NCBI RefSeq assembly: GCF_000020985.1
Contig: NC_011296.1
Coordinates: 851,001 to 915,000 of the forward strand
DNA: 64,000 bases
Source of the DNA: Thermodesulfovibrio yellowstonii DSM 11347
GTDB lineage: Bacteria > Nitrospirota > Thermodesulfovibrionia > Thermodesulfovibrionales > Thermodesulfovibrionaceae
Reading direction: 5' to 3'
Both the position numbers and the translations under genes were made by a program. Positions 17,159 through 25,352 of this stretch are shown here, in pieces. How positions within the stretch are numbered: position 1 is the stretch's first letter; each line of letters opens with the position of its first letter. A model generated the notes under the pieces. It saw nothing but the letters and a program-made list of their open reading frames with translations, was not told where the DNA came from and did not search any database.

Positions 17159-17890
17159 ATGAAAAGGACAAGCTTTTTAGGGATATTTTTAATTATCAGT
17201 TTGTTATCTTGTAATTTAACTACCAATCCATGCACAAATATAAAGGAAAAGGAACTAAAAGAAACTTTAAAAATTGATTTTGATAGCATAGTTGAAAAAA
17301 ATGAAATTAAAGGAACGAATCTCTGTCAGATTGTAATTCAAAGAAATGGTGTATTCAATATTTTTTATGCATATCCCGATGGAAAGACTTTTATATTCGG
17401 AGATATCTATAAAAATGGTATATTTTTAAGCAAAGCAACATTGGAAAGAATACAGGAAAAGGCTTTCAAGAATTTTCAAACAGAGATTGATAAAGTAGTT
17501 GTTTTTTCTTATAAACCAGAAGGTGCTAATAAGTATATCTATATGATTACTGATCCAGATTGTCCATTCTGTGAAAAGGCAAAACAAGAAGTGAAACAGT
17601 GGGCGGATTTAAAAAAGGTTGAGATAAAGGTTATATTTTTACCTCTTGAAACTCTTCATCCTCATGCAAAAGACAAGGCTATAAGAGCAGTCTGCGCAGG
17701 AATGAAATATGATGACTACTTGAATTCAAAATGGGTAGGGCAGCTATGCAATGATGGAACTAAAAAAATACAAGATTCAATTGCTTTGATGAAAAAGATT
17801 AATGTAAATGGAACGCCTTCTTTTATTTCTTTTAATGGTAAGCGAATAGTGGGGTTTTCACCTGAAGGACTTGATGCTATCATAAACTAA
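17159..17890 (+). CDS. DsbC/DsbG-like thioredoxin-fold lipoprotein
   Basis: A 243-aa protein with a lipoprotein signal (LIISLLSC, modified Cys at about residue 18), so it is membrane-anchored outside the cytoplasm. The C-terminal half is a thioredoxin fold with active site CPFC in TDPDCPFCEKAK and the cis-Pro segment NGTPSFISF, as in DsbC/DsbG disulfide isomerases. An additional Cys pair (AVCAG ... QLCND) is also seen in DsbC. The N-terminal region could be a dimerisation domain. The redox partner is not in the window. A GGAGG Shine-Dalgarno precedes the ATG. The last 11 nt overlap the convergent LysR gene. Confidence 0.82.
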   Translation: MKRTSFLGIFLIISLLSCNLTTNPCTNIKEKELKETLKIDFDSIVEKNEIKGTNLCQIVIQRNGVFNIFYAYPDGKTFIFGDIYKNGIFLSKATLERIQEKAFKNFQTEIDKVVVFSYKPEGANKYIYMITDPDCPFCEKAKQEVKQWADLKKVEIKVIFLPLETLHPHAKDKAIRAVCAGMKYDDYLNSKWVGQLCNDGTKKIQDSIALMKKINVNGTPSFISFNGKRIVGFSPEGLDAIIN

Positions 17891-18770
17891 ATGCATTTTC
17901 TTTTAGAAATTCATAGAAAAGTTTGTATATATACGGTAAACTCCGTGTTGTATGAGTAGCTATATAGAAAATTCTATTCATTTTGTAGTTTTTTATTTTT
18001 ACTATTTTTAGTTTTTTGTATTCCAATTCATCTTTAATTGAATGGATTGAAAGGATGGAAATTCCCAAACCATTTTTTATTGCCTCTTTTACAGCATCTG
18101 TGCTGCTTAATGTGCAGACTATATTTAGTTTCTCTATATCTATTCCCATCTCTCCAAGCCATTTTTCCATTTCTTTTCTTGTTCCTGAACCTTCTTCCCT
18201 CGTTATAAAAGGATATTTCAGTATTTCCTCAGGTTCTATAAAGGATTCTTTTATAAGATTAGGGCTGACAATTACAAGTTCATCATCCATAAAGGGAAAA
18301 TAATCAATTTTTGATTTACGAAGTTTTGTTCCTACAATACCTAACAAAATTTGTCCTGAAAGCAAACTTTCTATAACTGATTTTGAATCTGAGATATCTA
18401 TTTGAATTGAGATCTGAGGATAAATGTTTTTAAAAGATGACATCAATTTGGGCAAAATATATGTTCCGGGAATACTGCTTGCTGCAATGTATAGATTTCC
18501 CGATGGTGTAGATTTTATTTTTTGTAAAACTTCTTTTAGATTCTCAACCTTTTCTACAACTCCCTGTGCATTTTCATAAAGTATTTCTGCTTCTGTTGTA
18601 GGTATGATAACTTTACCAAATCTATCAAACAATTTACAGTCTAATTCTTCTTCAAGGGTTTTTATATGTTCACTTATTGTGGGTTGTGTTAAAAACAATT
18701 CTTTGGCAGCCTTTGAAAAACTTTTATTTTTAAATACAGAAATGAAAATTTTAAGTTGATGAATATCCAT
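17880..18770 (-). CDS. LysR-family transcriptional regulator
   Basis: A 296-aa regulator from the ATG at 18770 (MDIHQLKIF); an in-frame ATG three codons earlier at 18779 falls inside the -10 box and is rejected as the start. The N-terminal winged helix contains FSKAAKELFLTQPTISEHIK and LEEELDCKLFDR, the LysR signature. Residues about 90-295 form the effector-binding domain (LYIAASSIPGTYILPKL ... FITREEGSGTR), which resembles regulators of the CysB/CbbR group binding small anions or metabolites. The target is probably near the divergent barrel gene at 18838, but this is inferred only from position. Confidence 0.9.
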   Translation of the reverse strand: MDIHQLKIFISVFKNKSFSKAAKELFLTQPTISEHIKTLEEELDCKLFDRFGKVIIPTTEAEILYENAQGVVEKVENLKEVLQKIKSTPSGNLYIAASSIPGTYILPKLMSSFKNIYPQISIQIDISDSKSVIESLLSGQILLGIVGTKLRKSKIDYFPFMDDELVIVSPNLIKESFIEPEEILKYPFITREEGSGTRKEMEKWLGEMGIDIEKLNIVCTLSSTDAVKEAIKNGLGISILSIHSIKDELEYKKLKIVKIKNYKMNRIFYIATHTTRSLPYIYKLFYEFLKENAFSL

Positions 18771-18777
18771 AGACAAC

Positions 18778-18786
18778 ATTTTAACA
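18778..18786 (-). promoter_or_regulatory. Extended -10 promoter of the LysR gene (leaderless start)
   Basis: TGTTAAAAT on the minus strand ends 7 nt before the ATG at 18770. This decides the LysR start. Confidence 0.6.
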
Positions 18787-18801
18787 AAATCTATAATAAA
18801 T

Positions 18802-18830
18802 TTGACAGATTTTGATTTTTTTGATATCCT
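18802..18830 (+). promoter_or_regulatory. Sigma-70 promoter of the barrel protein gene
   Basis: A perfect -35 TTGACA (18802-18807), a 17-nt spacer, then TATCCT (18825-18830). The -10 ends 7 nt before the ATG at 18838, so the transcript should start at or next to the start codon. Confidence 0.55.
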
Positions 18831-18837
18831 TTTTTTA

Positions 18838-19629
18838 ATGAAAAAATTAATATTTTTTTTAATTTTTATTTTAGCTTTTAGTTCTAATGTTTACGCATTT
18901 GATAGAAAAGGATTTTCACCAACCGCTCCATTCTCAGTAATTTCTACTTTTTCTGCAGAATCCCCAAAGCAAAATCAAGTGGCAATTGATTTTAATTTTG
19001 AACTTACAAATGACCCAGATATAAAAAGAACGAATTTGAATCTTTCCTATGGATTGACTGATAAGGTTGAAGTTATAGCTAACCTTCCATACAATATTTC
19101 TTATCATAATTCTATCAATGGAAATGGTGCAGAAGATATTAATTTTGGTTTTAAACATAGAGTAATTGATGAAACAACATATTTACCTGCTTTTGCATAC
19201 ATGCTTTATGTTTCAGGAGATTTCGGCAATGAAGATTTTTCCACAGAAGGCGGACGTGGTGGAGGATTAATTGTGACAAAGAAGTTAGGACCTGTAAAAG
19301 CCCATGGAAATTTAATCTATTTTAAACCAGAAAAAGAAGGATTAAAAGAAACATGGAATCTTAATATTGGTTCAGAACTTAAAGTAAGTTATAACTCCTC
19401 TATTCTTTTTGAAATAATAGGAAGAAAAGCAATTGATAAAAATAAAATAGACCTTTTAGAATGGAGACTTGGCTATAGAGTGAGAGTGACAAATTTCTCT
19501 TATACCACTGTCAGTACAGGCTTTGATATAAAAAACAGAACTCCTGATGTGAGATTTATGTTCGGTATTAGTCTGGTATTACCAGGTGAAAAGCATACTT
19601 TAAAAAGAATTGTAAAAGATATTGATTAA
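18838..19629 (+). CDS. Outer-membrane beta-barrel protein (MetA-pathway/transporter-like)
   Basis: 263 aa from the ATG at 18838, where a clean signal peptide begins (MKKLIFFLIFILAFSSNVYA, cleavage before Phe); the in-frame TTG at 18802 lies in the -35 box and is rejected. The mature part alternates polar and aromatic residues in strands. It carries LNLSYGLTDKVEVIANLPYN, typical of the putative MetA-pathway-of-phenol-degradation barrel family, and ends near a strand FMFGISLVLP. The ligand is unknown. It lies between the divergent LysR gene and tatA. Confidence 0.72.
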   Translation: MKKLIFFLIFILAFSSNVYAFDRKGFSPTAPFSVISTFSAESPKQNQVAIDFNFELTNDPDIKRTNLNLSYGLTDKVEVIANLPYNISYHNSINGNGAEDINFGFKHRVIDETTYLPAFAYMLYVSGDFGNEDFSTEGGRGGGLIVTKKLGPVKAHGNLIYFKPEKEGLKETWNLNIGSELKVSYNSSILFEIIGRKAIDKNKIDLLEWRLGYRVRVTNFSYTTVSTGFDIKNRTPDVRFMFGISLVLPGEKHTLKRIVKDID

Positions 19630-19638
19630 TGTTATAAT
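19630..19638 (+). promoter_or_regulatory. Extended -10 promoter of tatA (leaderless start)
   Basis: TGTTATAAT with perfect -10 hexamer ends 6 nt before the tatA ATG. It overlaps the 3' end of the barrel gene. Confidence 0.65.
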
Positions 19639-19644
19639 GATTTC

Positions 19645-19965
19645 ATGTTTGATTTAGGCTTTCAAGAACTTATTATAATATTTATTGTTGCTCTCTTAGT
19701 GTTCGGTCCAAAAAGATTACCTGAACTTGGTTATACACTTGGTAAAACCCTGAATGAAATCAAAAAGGCTTTTCAGGGAGCAAAATCTGAGATGGAAAAA
19801 GAAATAAACGAAGTTAAAGAAACTGTAGAGGAAGCTAAAAAGGATATAAAAGACCCGCTTCAACTCAAAAATGAACTTTTCAAGGATATACCTTCTCTTG
19901 AAGATTTAAGAATAGATAAACACATTGAGAACATTGCCAGAAAAGAGATTGAAAAAAAGGAGTAA
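19645..19965 (+). CDS. tatA: Sec-independent protein translocase subunit TatA/TatB
   Basis: A 106-aa protein with the TatA/B layout: a short N-terminus, one membrane helix (residues 8-20, IIIFIVALLVFGP), the hinge FGPKRLPELG, then an amphipathic helix (LGKTLNEIKKAFQGAK) and a charged tail. TatA and TatB cannot be told apart with confidence; the Glu in the helix (FQELI) and the tail length lean to TatB-like. It forms the Tat translocon with TatC, which begins 6 nt downstream. FdhA at 8480 is one likely substrate. Confidence 0.9.
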   Translation: MFDLGFQELIIIFIVALLVFGPKRLPELGYTLGKTLNEIKKAFQGAKSEMEKEINEVKETVEEAKKDIKDPLQLKNELFKDIPSLEDLRIDKHIENIARKEIEKKE

Positions 19966-19971
19966 TAATGG

Positions 19972-20763
19972 ATGGAAGAACAGAAGATGTCTTTAATAGA
20001 ACATCTTTCAGAACTAAGAAAGAGAATCTTAGTCTGTCTTATAGCCCTAATAATAGCTTTTATATTTACATTTAGCTACTCTGAATATATTTTTAAACTT
20101 TTGCTTTTTCCTCTTAATTATACCCCTCAATTTTCACTAAAAGAAGGAATGGTTTTTGTTCCTGACCAGAAGCTTCAAAATACAAAGCTTGTCTTTTTAG
20201 GTCCTGCCGAGGCATTCTGGATGAATATGAAGATTGCTCTTGTAACAGGATTTATTCTTACAATTCCTATAATTTTTTATCAACTCTGGCGATTTGTTTC
20301 TCCAGGACTTTACGCTCATGAAAAAAAATATGTATTACCATTTGTTTTAACTGCCACAGGTCTTTTTTTAACTGGCGTTGCTTTTTGTTATTTTATAGTG
20401 CTTCCTTTCGCAATGGGATTTTTACTTAATTATAAAGTTGGAGATTTTTTAATGCCGATGCTTTCCGTTGGGCTTTACATAGATTTTTTATTAAAATTTC
20501 TTCTTGCCTTTGGATTAGTTTTTGAATTGCCAATTTTAATCGTAATTACAACAAGGATGGGGCTTATAACTCCTCAAACATTGAAAAAATATAGAAGACT
20601 TGCTATAGTTCTTGCTTTTGTAGTTGCAGCAATTATAACACCTACACCAGATGCTTTCAATCAGACGCTCATGGCAGTTCCGATGATTATACTTTATGAG
20701 CTTGGGATATGGGTTTCTATACTGCTAAATAAAAAAGGGAAAAACAGTGGAGGGCAGAACTAA
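19972..20763 (+). CDS. tatC: Sec-independent protein translocase subunit TatC
   Basis: A 263-aa, six-helix inner-membrane protein that receives twin-arginine signal peptides. Signatures are SLIEHLSELRKRIL at the N-terminus, FWMNMKIALVTGFI, LPIIFYQLW-like TIPIIFYQLWRFVSPGLYAHEKK and FGLVFELPI. An ATG at 19968 is out of frame, so the ATG at 19972 is the start; AAGGAG precedes it. The 3' end overlaps the next small gene by 17 nt. Confidence 0.95.
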   Translation: MEEQKMSLIEHLSELRKRILVCLIALIIAFIFTFSYSEYIFKLLLFPLNYTPQFSLKEGMVFVPDQKLQNTKLVFLGPAEAFWMNMKIALVTGFILTIPIIFYQLWRFVSPGLYAHEKKYVLPFVLTATGLFLTGVAFCYFIVLPFAMGFLLNYKVGDFLMPMLSVGLYIDFLLKFLLAFGLVFELPILIVITTRMGLITPQTLKKYRRLAIVLAFVVAAIITPTPDAFNQTLMAVPMIILYELGIWVSILLNKKGKNSGGQN

Positions 20764-21010
20764 GTCACTTTTAGCTATCGCTTCTGACATCGCAGAAGGA
20801 TTTATTACAGTAAATCCTTTATTTTTAAAAAAATTTCCAGAAAGAGACCTTAAAGAGCTTCATGATGTATTGATAAAAAAACAAAGACAGATAAGAACAG
20901 AGCCTTTTCCATTTAATGAACCTTTACTTATAAGAAAAAGAAATATTAAACTTCAAAGAATTCATCAGGCTATTGTGGTTATTAAAAATTTTATGGAAGG
21001 AAAAGTATGA
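20747..21010 (+). CDS. Small conserved-looking protein of unknown function
   Basis: 87 aa from a GTG start inside the end of tatC (17-nt overlap), with AAAGGGA upstream as a Shine-Dalgarno. It is rich in Lys, Arg and Phe, with no membrane segment: ERDLKELHDVLIKKQRQI and IRKRNIKLQRIHQAIVVIKN look like two helices joined by a Pro/Phe loop. The stop overlaps the next GTPase gene by 4 nt (ATGA), so it sits translationally coupled between tatC and the GTPase. I do not recognise the family. The couplings on both sides support it being a real gene. Confidence 0.6.
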   Translation: MEGRTKSLLAIASDIAEGFITVNPLFLKKFPERDLKELHDVLIKKQRQIRTEPFPFNEPLLIRKRNIKLQRIHQAIVVIKNFMEGKV

Positions 21011-22056
21011 AGATTGCTCTAACAGGGTTTTTTAATTCAGGTAAGACAACTATTTTCAATGCAATAACCTCTCAGAAAATTGAAACTTCTTCATATCCCA
21101 CTCCTGCTGATGTAGTTCATAGAGGAGTTCTTCAGGTTGATGATCCAAGATTAAGAAAAATAAGTGAAATTGTAAAGCCCCAAAAGACAACATTTGCTCA
21201 GGTTGAATGTTTTGATACAGCAGGATTAATAAAAGACAATCCTTCACATAATGCAAAGGTTATAAGAGAAATAATGGATGCTGATGCTCTGATATATATT
21301 TTACGTGGCTTTGAAGATTTATCTGTTCCTTATCAATTTAATATGGTTGATCCTCAAAGAGACTTTAATGAACTTGAATACGAGTTTATTATGATTGATT
21401 TAGATCTTGTCATTAAACGAATTGAAAGAATGGTTGAACAGAAAAAAAAGGGACAGAAGATAAATGATAAAGAAATGGAAGTTTTAGAATTTTTGAGAGA
21501 GCACTTAGAAAATGGTCAACCTTTAAGAAAAATTGTCCTAACAGAAGAACAGATGAAAGAGACAAAACATTTAAATTTTTTAAGTCTTAAGCCTGCTTTC
21601 GCTGTTATAAATGCAGATGAAAATTCATTTAATGAGGGGAAATTCAGGGATACAGGTTTTTTAACAATATGCGGCTCCTTAGAGAATGAAATTATACAAC
21701 TTCCTCAAGAAGAAATTTCTAATTTTCTTAATGCTATGGGCATAGATGAACCTGTTAGTAAAAAGATAATCAGAAAAGCCTATGAAGTTTTAAATTATAT
21801 ATCCTTTTTCACAGCAGGACCTCAGGAAGTGAGAGCATGGAGCATTAAAAAAGGCACAAAGGCTGCGCAAGCAGCAGGCAAAATTCATTCAGATATTCAA
21901 AGGGGTTTTATAAGAGCAGAAGTTTTATCTTATGAGGATTTTATTTCAGTTAACGGTGACATTAATCTTGCCAGACAGAAAGGTGTTTTCAGACTTGAAG
22001 GAAAAGAATATGAAGTAAAAGATGGAGATGTAATAACATTTAGATTTAAAGTATAA
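21007..22056 (+). CDS. YchF/Obg-related P-loop NTPase with TGS-like C-terminus
   Basis: A 349-aa protein. The P-loop is GFFNSGKTT instead of the YchF-typical GLPNVGKST, G3 is DTAGLIKDN and a candidate G4 is VINADEN. The C-terminal region, residues about 265-349 ([19 protein letters not shown] ... [10 protein letters not shown]), is the DUF933/TGS domain characteristic of YchF, which binds ATP and interacts with ribosomes. The altered P-loop suggests a diverged paralog rather than the universal YchF. It overlaps the preceding small gene by 4 nt. Confidence 0.8.
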   Translation: MKIALTGFFNSGKTTIFNAITSQKIETSSYPTPADVVHRGVLQVDDPRLRKISEIVKPQKTTFAQVECFDTAGLIKDNPSHNAKVIREIMDADALIYILRGFEDLSVPYQFNMVDPQRDFNELEYEFIMIDLDLVIKRIERMVEQKKKGQKINDKEMEVLEFLREHLENGQPLRKIVLTEEQMKETKHLNFLSLKPAFAVINADENSFNEGKFRDTGFLTICGSLENEIIQLPQEEISNFLNAMGIDEPVSKKIIRKAYEVLNYISFFTAGPQEVRAWSIKKGTKAAQAAGKIHSDIQRGFIRAEVLSYEDFISVNGDINLARQKGVFRLEGKEYEVKDGDVITFRFKV

Positions 22057-22066
22057 GGAGGGGAAT

Positions 22067-23698
22067 ATGGGGTTTTTAAAAGAATTAGACAAAAAAGTAA
22101 AGCTTCGCTGGAAAATGATAATTCCTCTTGCCATTGCAATTGCTTTTGGTGTTATTGCAACTGTGTTTGTTACCGGATATGGTGCATACAAGATTGCCTA
22201 TGATGCATCAATTCATTATGGTGCAAAAGAAGTTCCTCAGGAGATAATGAAAGAAGTAAAAACATTGCAGTTAGTTTTTGCTGTTTTAGGATTATTGGGG
22301 ATAGTTTCTGCATCAGCTATTGTATATATAACTTATATGGTTACGCATAAACCTCTTAATATTCTTGACAGGACTCTTCATAGAATATCAGAAGGAGACC
22401 TAACTGTAAGTGTGGGTTTTAAAGACAGAGTTGATGTAATAGGAAGGCTTGCAAAAAGTATAGACAAGGTTTTACAGACTTTTATTAATCTCACAGATAA
22501 ATCACTTGAATATTCACAAAGACTTGCTGCTACAGTGGATAAATGTAATAAGGTAATAGATGATACAATTGAAGGAGCTAAAAGACAGTCTCAACAGGCA
22601 AATCAGATAGCAACCGCTGCTGAAGAGATGACTCAAACAATTACAGATATTGCAAACAATGCATCAAAAGCATCTGAAACAGCAACTGAAGCAATGGATA
22701 TAGCGAAAAAAGGACAGGATAATGCTCAGATGGCTGTCCAAAAGGTTAATCTTGTTTATGAAACAACAAATGAGCTTGGTCAGATGATAGATAAATTAAA
22801 CAGGAGCGCCTCTGAGATTGGAGAGATTGTTACAGTTATAAAAGACATAGCAGATCAGACAAATCTTCTTGCATTGAATGCAGCTATTGAGGCAGCAAGG
22901 GCAGGAGAACAGGGTAGAGGCTTTGCAGTTGTTGCTGATGAGGTAAGAAAACTTGCAGAGAGAACAATTAAGGCAACAGAAGAAATAGCAAACAAGATAG
23001 GAGTGATTCAAAAAGAAACCAATGAAACTGCTCAGTCAATGAATAGAGAACTTAAAGAGGTTAAAGAAGTTACTGAGTCTGTTAACAGAATTGGCAAAGC
23101 ATTAGGAGAAATTGTATCATCGGTGATAAAAGTCAAAGATCAGATAACTCAAATTGCTACAGCAGTAGAAGAACAGTCTGCTGCCAGTGAGGAAGTTACA
23201 AGAAATATTGAAGAAAGTGCAAAGATAGCTTCTGAGATTGAAAAACTTGCTGGGCTGATTGTAAAGGATTCTTATGATATTCTCCATATTTCATCTGATT
23301 TGAGACACACTGCCTCTGTTGTAAAGACAAAGAAAACACAGGAGATGCTTTTTGACATATTCAAAGGAGATCATGAACGGTTAATGGTGAGAATATTTGC
23401 TCATATAAGAGGTATAGACAAGCTTGATCCTGAGAGACTTGCAGATTATCATTCTTGCGGAGTGGGTAAGTGGTATTATGGAGAGGAAGGGCAGAAATTT
23501 AAAGATTTACCAGGATTTACAGAGTTTGAAGATGTTCACAGATCGTGTCATACAATTGGTAGAGATATAGTAATTGCTCATAATTCAGGTGATCATGAAA
23601 AAGTGAAAAAATTATTAGGAGAAATGGAAAAGAACAGTGAAAAGCTTAACAGAATATTAGAGCAGCTAAAGAATGGTTATCTTGCAAGAATAAGCTAA
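22067..23698 (+). CDS. Methyl-accepting chemotaxis protein with C-terminal CZB domain
   Basis: A 543-aa chemoreceptor. Two membrane helices (residues about 17-40 and 66-92) enclose only about 25 extracytoplasmic residues, so it has almost no external sensing domain. A HAMP segment follows ([19 protein letters not shown]), then the signalling coiled coil with the conserved hairpin tip [33 protein letters not shown] (residues about 260-292). The last about 120 residues hold a CZB domain: His in [17 protein letters not shown] and VHRSCH are the expected zinc ligands. In known CZB receptors this domain senses cytoplasmic zinc or oxidants such as hypochlorite. AAGGAGGGG precedes the ATG. No che genes are nearby. 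Confidence 0.9.
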   Translation: MGFLKELDKKVKLRWKMIIPLAIAIAFGVIATVFVTGYGAYKIAYDASIHYGAKEVPQEIMKEVKTLQLVFAVLGLLGIVSASAIVYITYMVTHKPLNILDRTLHRISEGDLTVSVGFKDRVDVIGRLAKSIDKVLQTFINLTDKSLEYSQRLAATVDKCNKVIDDTIEGAKRQSQQANQIATAAEEMTQTITDIANNASKASETATEAMDIAKKGQDNAQMAVQKVNLVYETTNELGQMIDKLNRSASEIGEIVTVIKDIADQTNLLALNAAIEAARAGEQGRGFAVVADEVRKLAERTIKATEEIANKIGVIQKETNETAQSMNRELKEVKEVTESVNRIGKALGEIVSSVIKVKDQITQIATAVEEQSAASEEVTRNIEESAKIASEIEKLAGLIVKDSYDILHISSDLRHTASVVKTKKTQEMLFDIFKGDHERLMVRIFAHIRGIDKLDPERLADYHSCGVGKWYYGEEGQKFKDLPGFTEFEDVHRSCHTIGRDIVIAHNSGDHEKVKKLLGEMEKNSEKLNRILEQLKNGYLARIS

Positions 23699-23722
23699 AG
23701 AATGCTATTATTAAAAAAGTTT

Positions 23723-23813
23723 GGAGAGGTGGCCGAGTCGGTCGAAGGCAGCCGCCTGCTAAGCGGTTGTGGGGTCAAAAGCTCCACCCAGGGTTCGAAT
23801 CCCTGCCTCTCCG
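23723..23813 (+). tRNA. tRNA-Ser (anticodon GCU)
   Basis: A 91-nt cloverleaf with a long variable arm. Acceptor GGAGAGG (23723-23729) pairs with CCTCTCC (23806-23812), with discriminator G at 23813. The anticodon loop CTGCTAA is closed by CCGC/GCGG, giving anticodon GCU for AGC/AGU codons. The T arm is CAGGGTTCGAATCCCTG. CCA is not encoded; seven T follow at once and probably terminate transcription. Confidence 0.96.
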
Positions 23814-23828
23814 TTTTTTTATATAAGA

Positions 23829-24440
23829 ATGAATTCTTACTCAATTATAGAGCAATTTTCTTATCCTGGCTTATTTTTTTTATTAATTCTTGGTGGACTT
23901 GGTGTTCCTTTCTTCCCTGAAGACTTAATTCTCATTGCCTGTGGAGTATTAATATCAGTTGGTATTATCAAACCTGTTCCAGCAATTTTAATTTCCTATG
24001 CAGGTCTTATTTTATCTGATTTTATGCTTTATTGGGCGGGAAGAAAATTTGGTAGAAAAATAGTGACTAATCAGAGATTTGAAAAAATTTTATCTCCTGC
24101 CAAATTTTTGATAATTGAAAAGAAATTTAGAAGACATAGCACACTTATAATGTTACTTGGAAGACTTTTAATTGGTTTTAGAACTCAGGTTTTTTTACTT
24201 TCTGGAATTACTAAGGTTTCAATGACAAAATTTTTAGTGATTGATTCATTTGGTTCAGCAGTTGTTCTTTCCATCATGATTACCGCAGGATATCTCGGAG
24301 GTAAATTTTTAGAAAGTGTGCAAAAAGGTATGTTGTATATGGAATATATCGTTGGTTTTTTAATTGTGGTTGCTATTATTTTGATTATAATTTATTTGTC
24401 TTATAAATACATGACAAAATCAAATAACCATACATCGTGA
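23829..24440 (+). CDS. DedA-family membrane protein
   Basis: 203 aa from the ATG at 23829; the frame also runs back into the tRNA gene, so upstream starts are rejected. It has four or five hydrophobic segments, and carries the DedA/SNARE-associated signatures GGLGVPFFPEDLILIACG and FGRKIVTNQRFEKI ... LLGRLLIGFRTQVFLLSG with the conserved FGR...GR...R arginines. DedA proteins act in lipid-carrier or phospholipid flipping and envelope homeostasis; the precise role here is unknown. It begins 15 nt after the tRNA. Confidence 0.85.
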   Translation: MNSYSIIEQFSYPGLFFLLILGGLGVPFFPEDLILIACGVLISVGIIKPVPAILISYAGLILSDFMLYWAGRKFGRKIVTNQRFEKILSPAKFLIIEKKFRRHSTLIMLLGRLLIGFRTQVFLLSGITKVSMTKFLVIDSFGSAVVLSIMITAGYLGGKFLESVQKGMLYMEYIVGFLIVVAIILIIIYLSYKYMTKSNNHTS

Positions 24441-24495
24441 TAAAATTCTTTTTTTTTTGTTAAAATAAGCAAAACTCTTTTTTGAGAGGTGTTTT

Positions 24496-25068
24496 ATGGA
24501 AAAGGTAGAAATAAGATGGCATGGAAGGGGAGGGCAGGGAACTGTAACTGCTGCAAAAGTTTTTGCAGATGCCTGCCTGAGTGGTGGTAGATATGTTCAG
24601 GCTTTCCCTGAATATGGACCTGAAAGAGCAGGTGCACCCCTTAGGGCATACAACAGAGTAAGTTCTAAAGAATTAAGAATGCACTGTCCTGTCTCTAATC
24701 CAGATGTAGTAGTTGTTGTTGATCCAACTCTTATAGAAAGCATTGATGTTACAGAAGGTGCAAAGGATGATGCTAAATTTATAATCAATTCTTCTAAAGA
24801 GGCTGCTGAATTAAGAAAAAAACTTAATTTAAAACCAACACAGAAACTTTATGTGCTTGATGCGACAAAAATTGCTATTGACTGTTTTGGTAGACCTATG
24901 CCTAACTCACCCATGGTAGGAGCTTTGAATAAAGTAACAGGTTTGGTTAATCTTGAAACACTGCTTGAGGATGTGAAAAAGAGCTTCGGCAAAAAATTTT
25001 CACAGAAAATAATTGATGGTAACCTTCTTGCAGTAAAGAGAGGTTACGAGGAGGTGAAAGAAGGATGA
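24496..25068 (+). CDS. porC: Pyruvate:ferredoxin oxidoreductase, gamma subunit
   Basis: A 190-aa gamma-domain protein of 2-oxoacid oxidoreductases: WHGRGGQGTVTAAKV at the N-terminus, then FPEYGPERAGAPLRAYNR and NPDVVVVVDPTLI. It helps form the CoA and inter-subunit surface of the Por complex. It is the first gene of the four-gene porCDAB run, with GAGAGGTG as Shine-Dalgarno and an AT-rich promoter region upstream (24441-24495). It overlaps porD by 4 nt. Confidence 0.93.
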   Translation: MEKVEIRWHGRGGQGTVTAAKVFADACLSGGRYVQAFPEYGPERAGAPLRAYNRVSSKELRMHCPVSNPDVVVVVDPTLIESIDVTEGAKDDAKFIINSSKEAAELRKKLNLKPTQKLYVLDATKIAIDCFGRPMPNSPMVGALNKVTGLVNLETLLEDVKKSFGKKFSQKIIDGNLLAVKRGYEEVKEG

Positions 25069-25352
25069 TAGGATGGAAAAAAATACCACCAGGAATGGTA
25101 ATACTTGAGCCAGGGAGTGCTCTAAAATTTAAAACAGGTTCATGGAGAGCTTTTAAGCCAAGATGGATAGAGGAAAATTGTATTCAATGTCTTCTTTGCT
25201 GGCTTTATTGCCCTGATAATGCAGTAAAGGTTAAAGATGGAAAGAGAGAGGATTTTGATTTTGATTATTGCAAAGGATGTGGAATCTGCGCTCTTGAGTG
25301 TCCTGGTAAAAAAGGTAATAAGGCAATTGTAATGGAAGAGGAGGTGAAATAA
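25065..25352 (+). CDS. porD: Pyruvate:ferredoxin oxidoreductase, delta (ferredoxin-like) subunit
   Basis: A 95-aa protein with two [4Fe-4S] clusters: CIQCLLCWLYCP and CKGCGICALECP. The N-terminal extension (GWKKIPPGMVILEPGSALKF) is typical of the Por delta subunit. It passes electrons from the PorB thiamine centre to soluble ferredoxin. It overlaps porC by 4 nt and shares one base with the porA start. Confidence 0.95.
   Translation: MIGWKKIPPGMVILEPGSALKFKTGSWRAFKPRWIEENCIQCLLCWLYCPDNAVKVKDGKREDFDFDYCKGCGICALECPGKKGNKAIVMEEEVK

Noticed and set aside
23769..23828. DedA protein starting at an in-frame codon inside the tRNA gene
   Set aside because: That stretch encodes the tRNA 3' half; the ATG at 23829 gives a normal DedA N-terminus.
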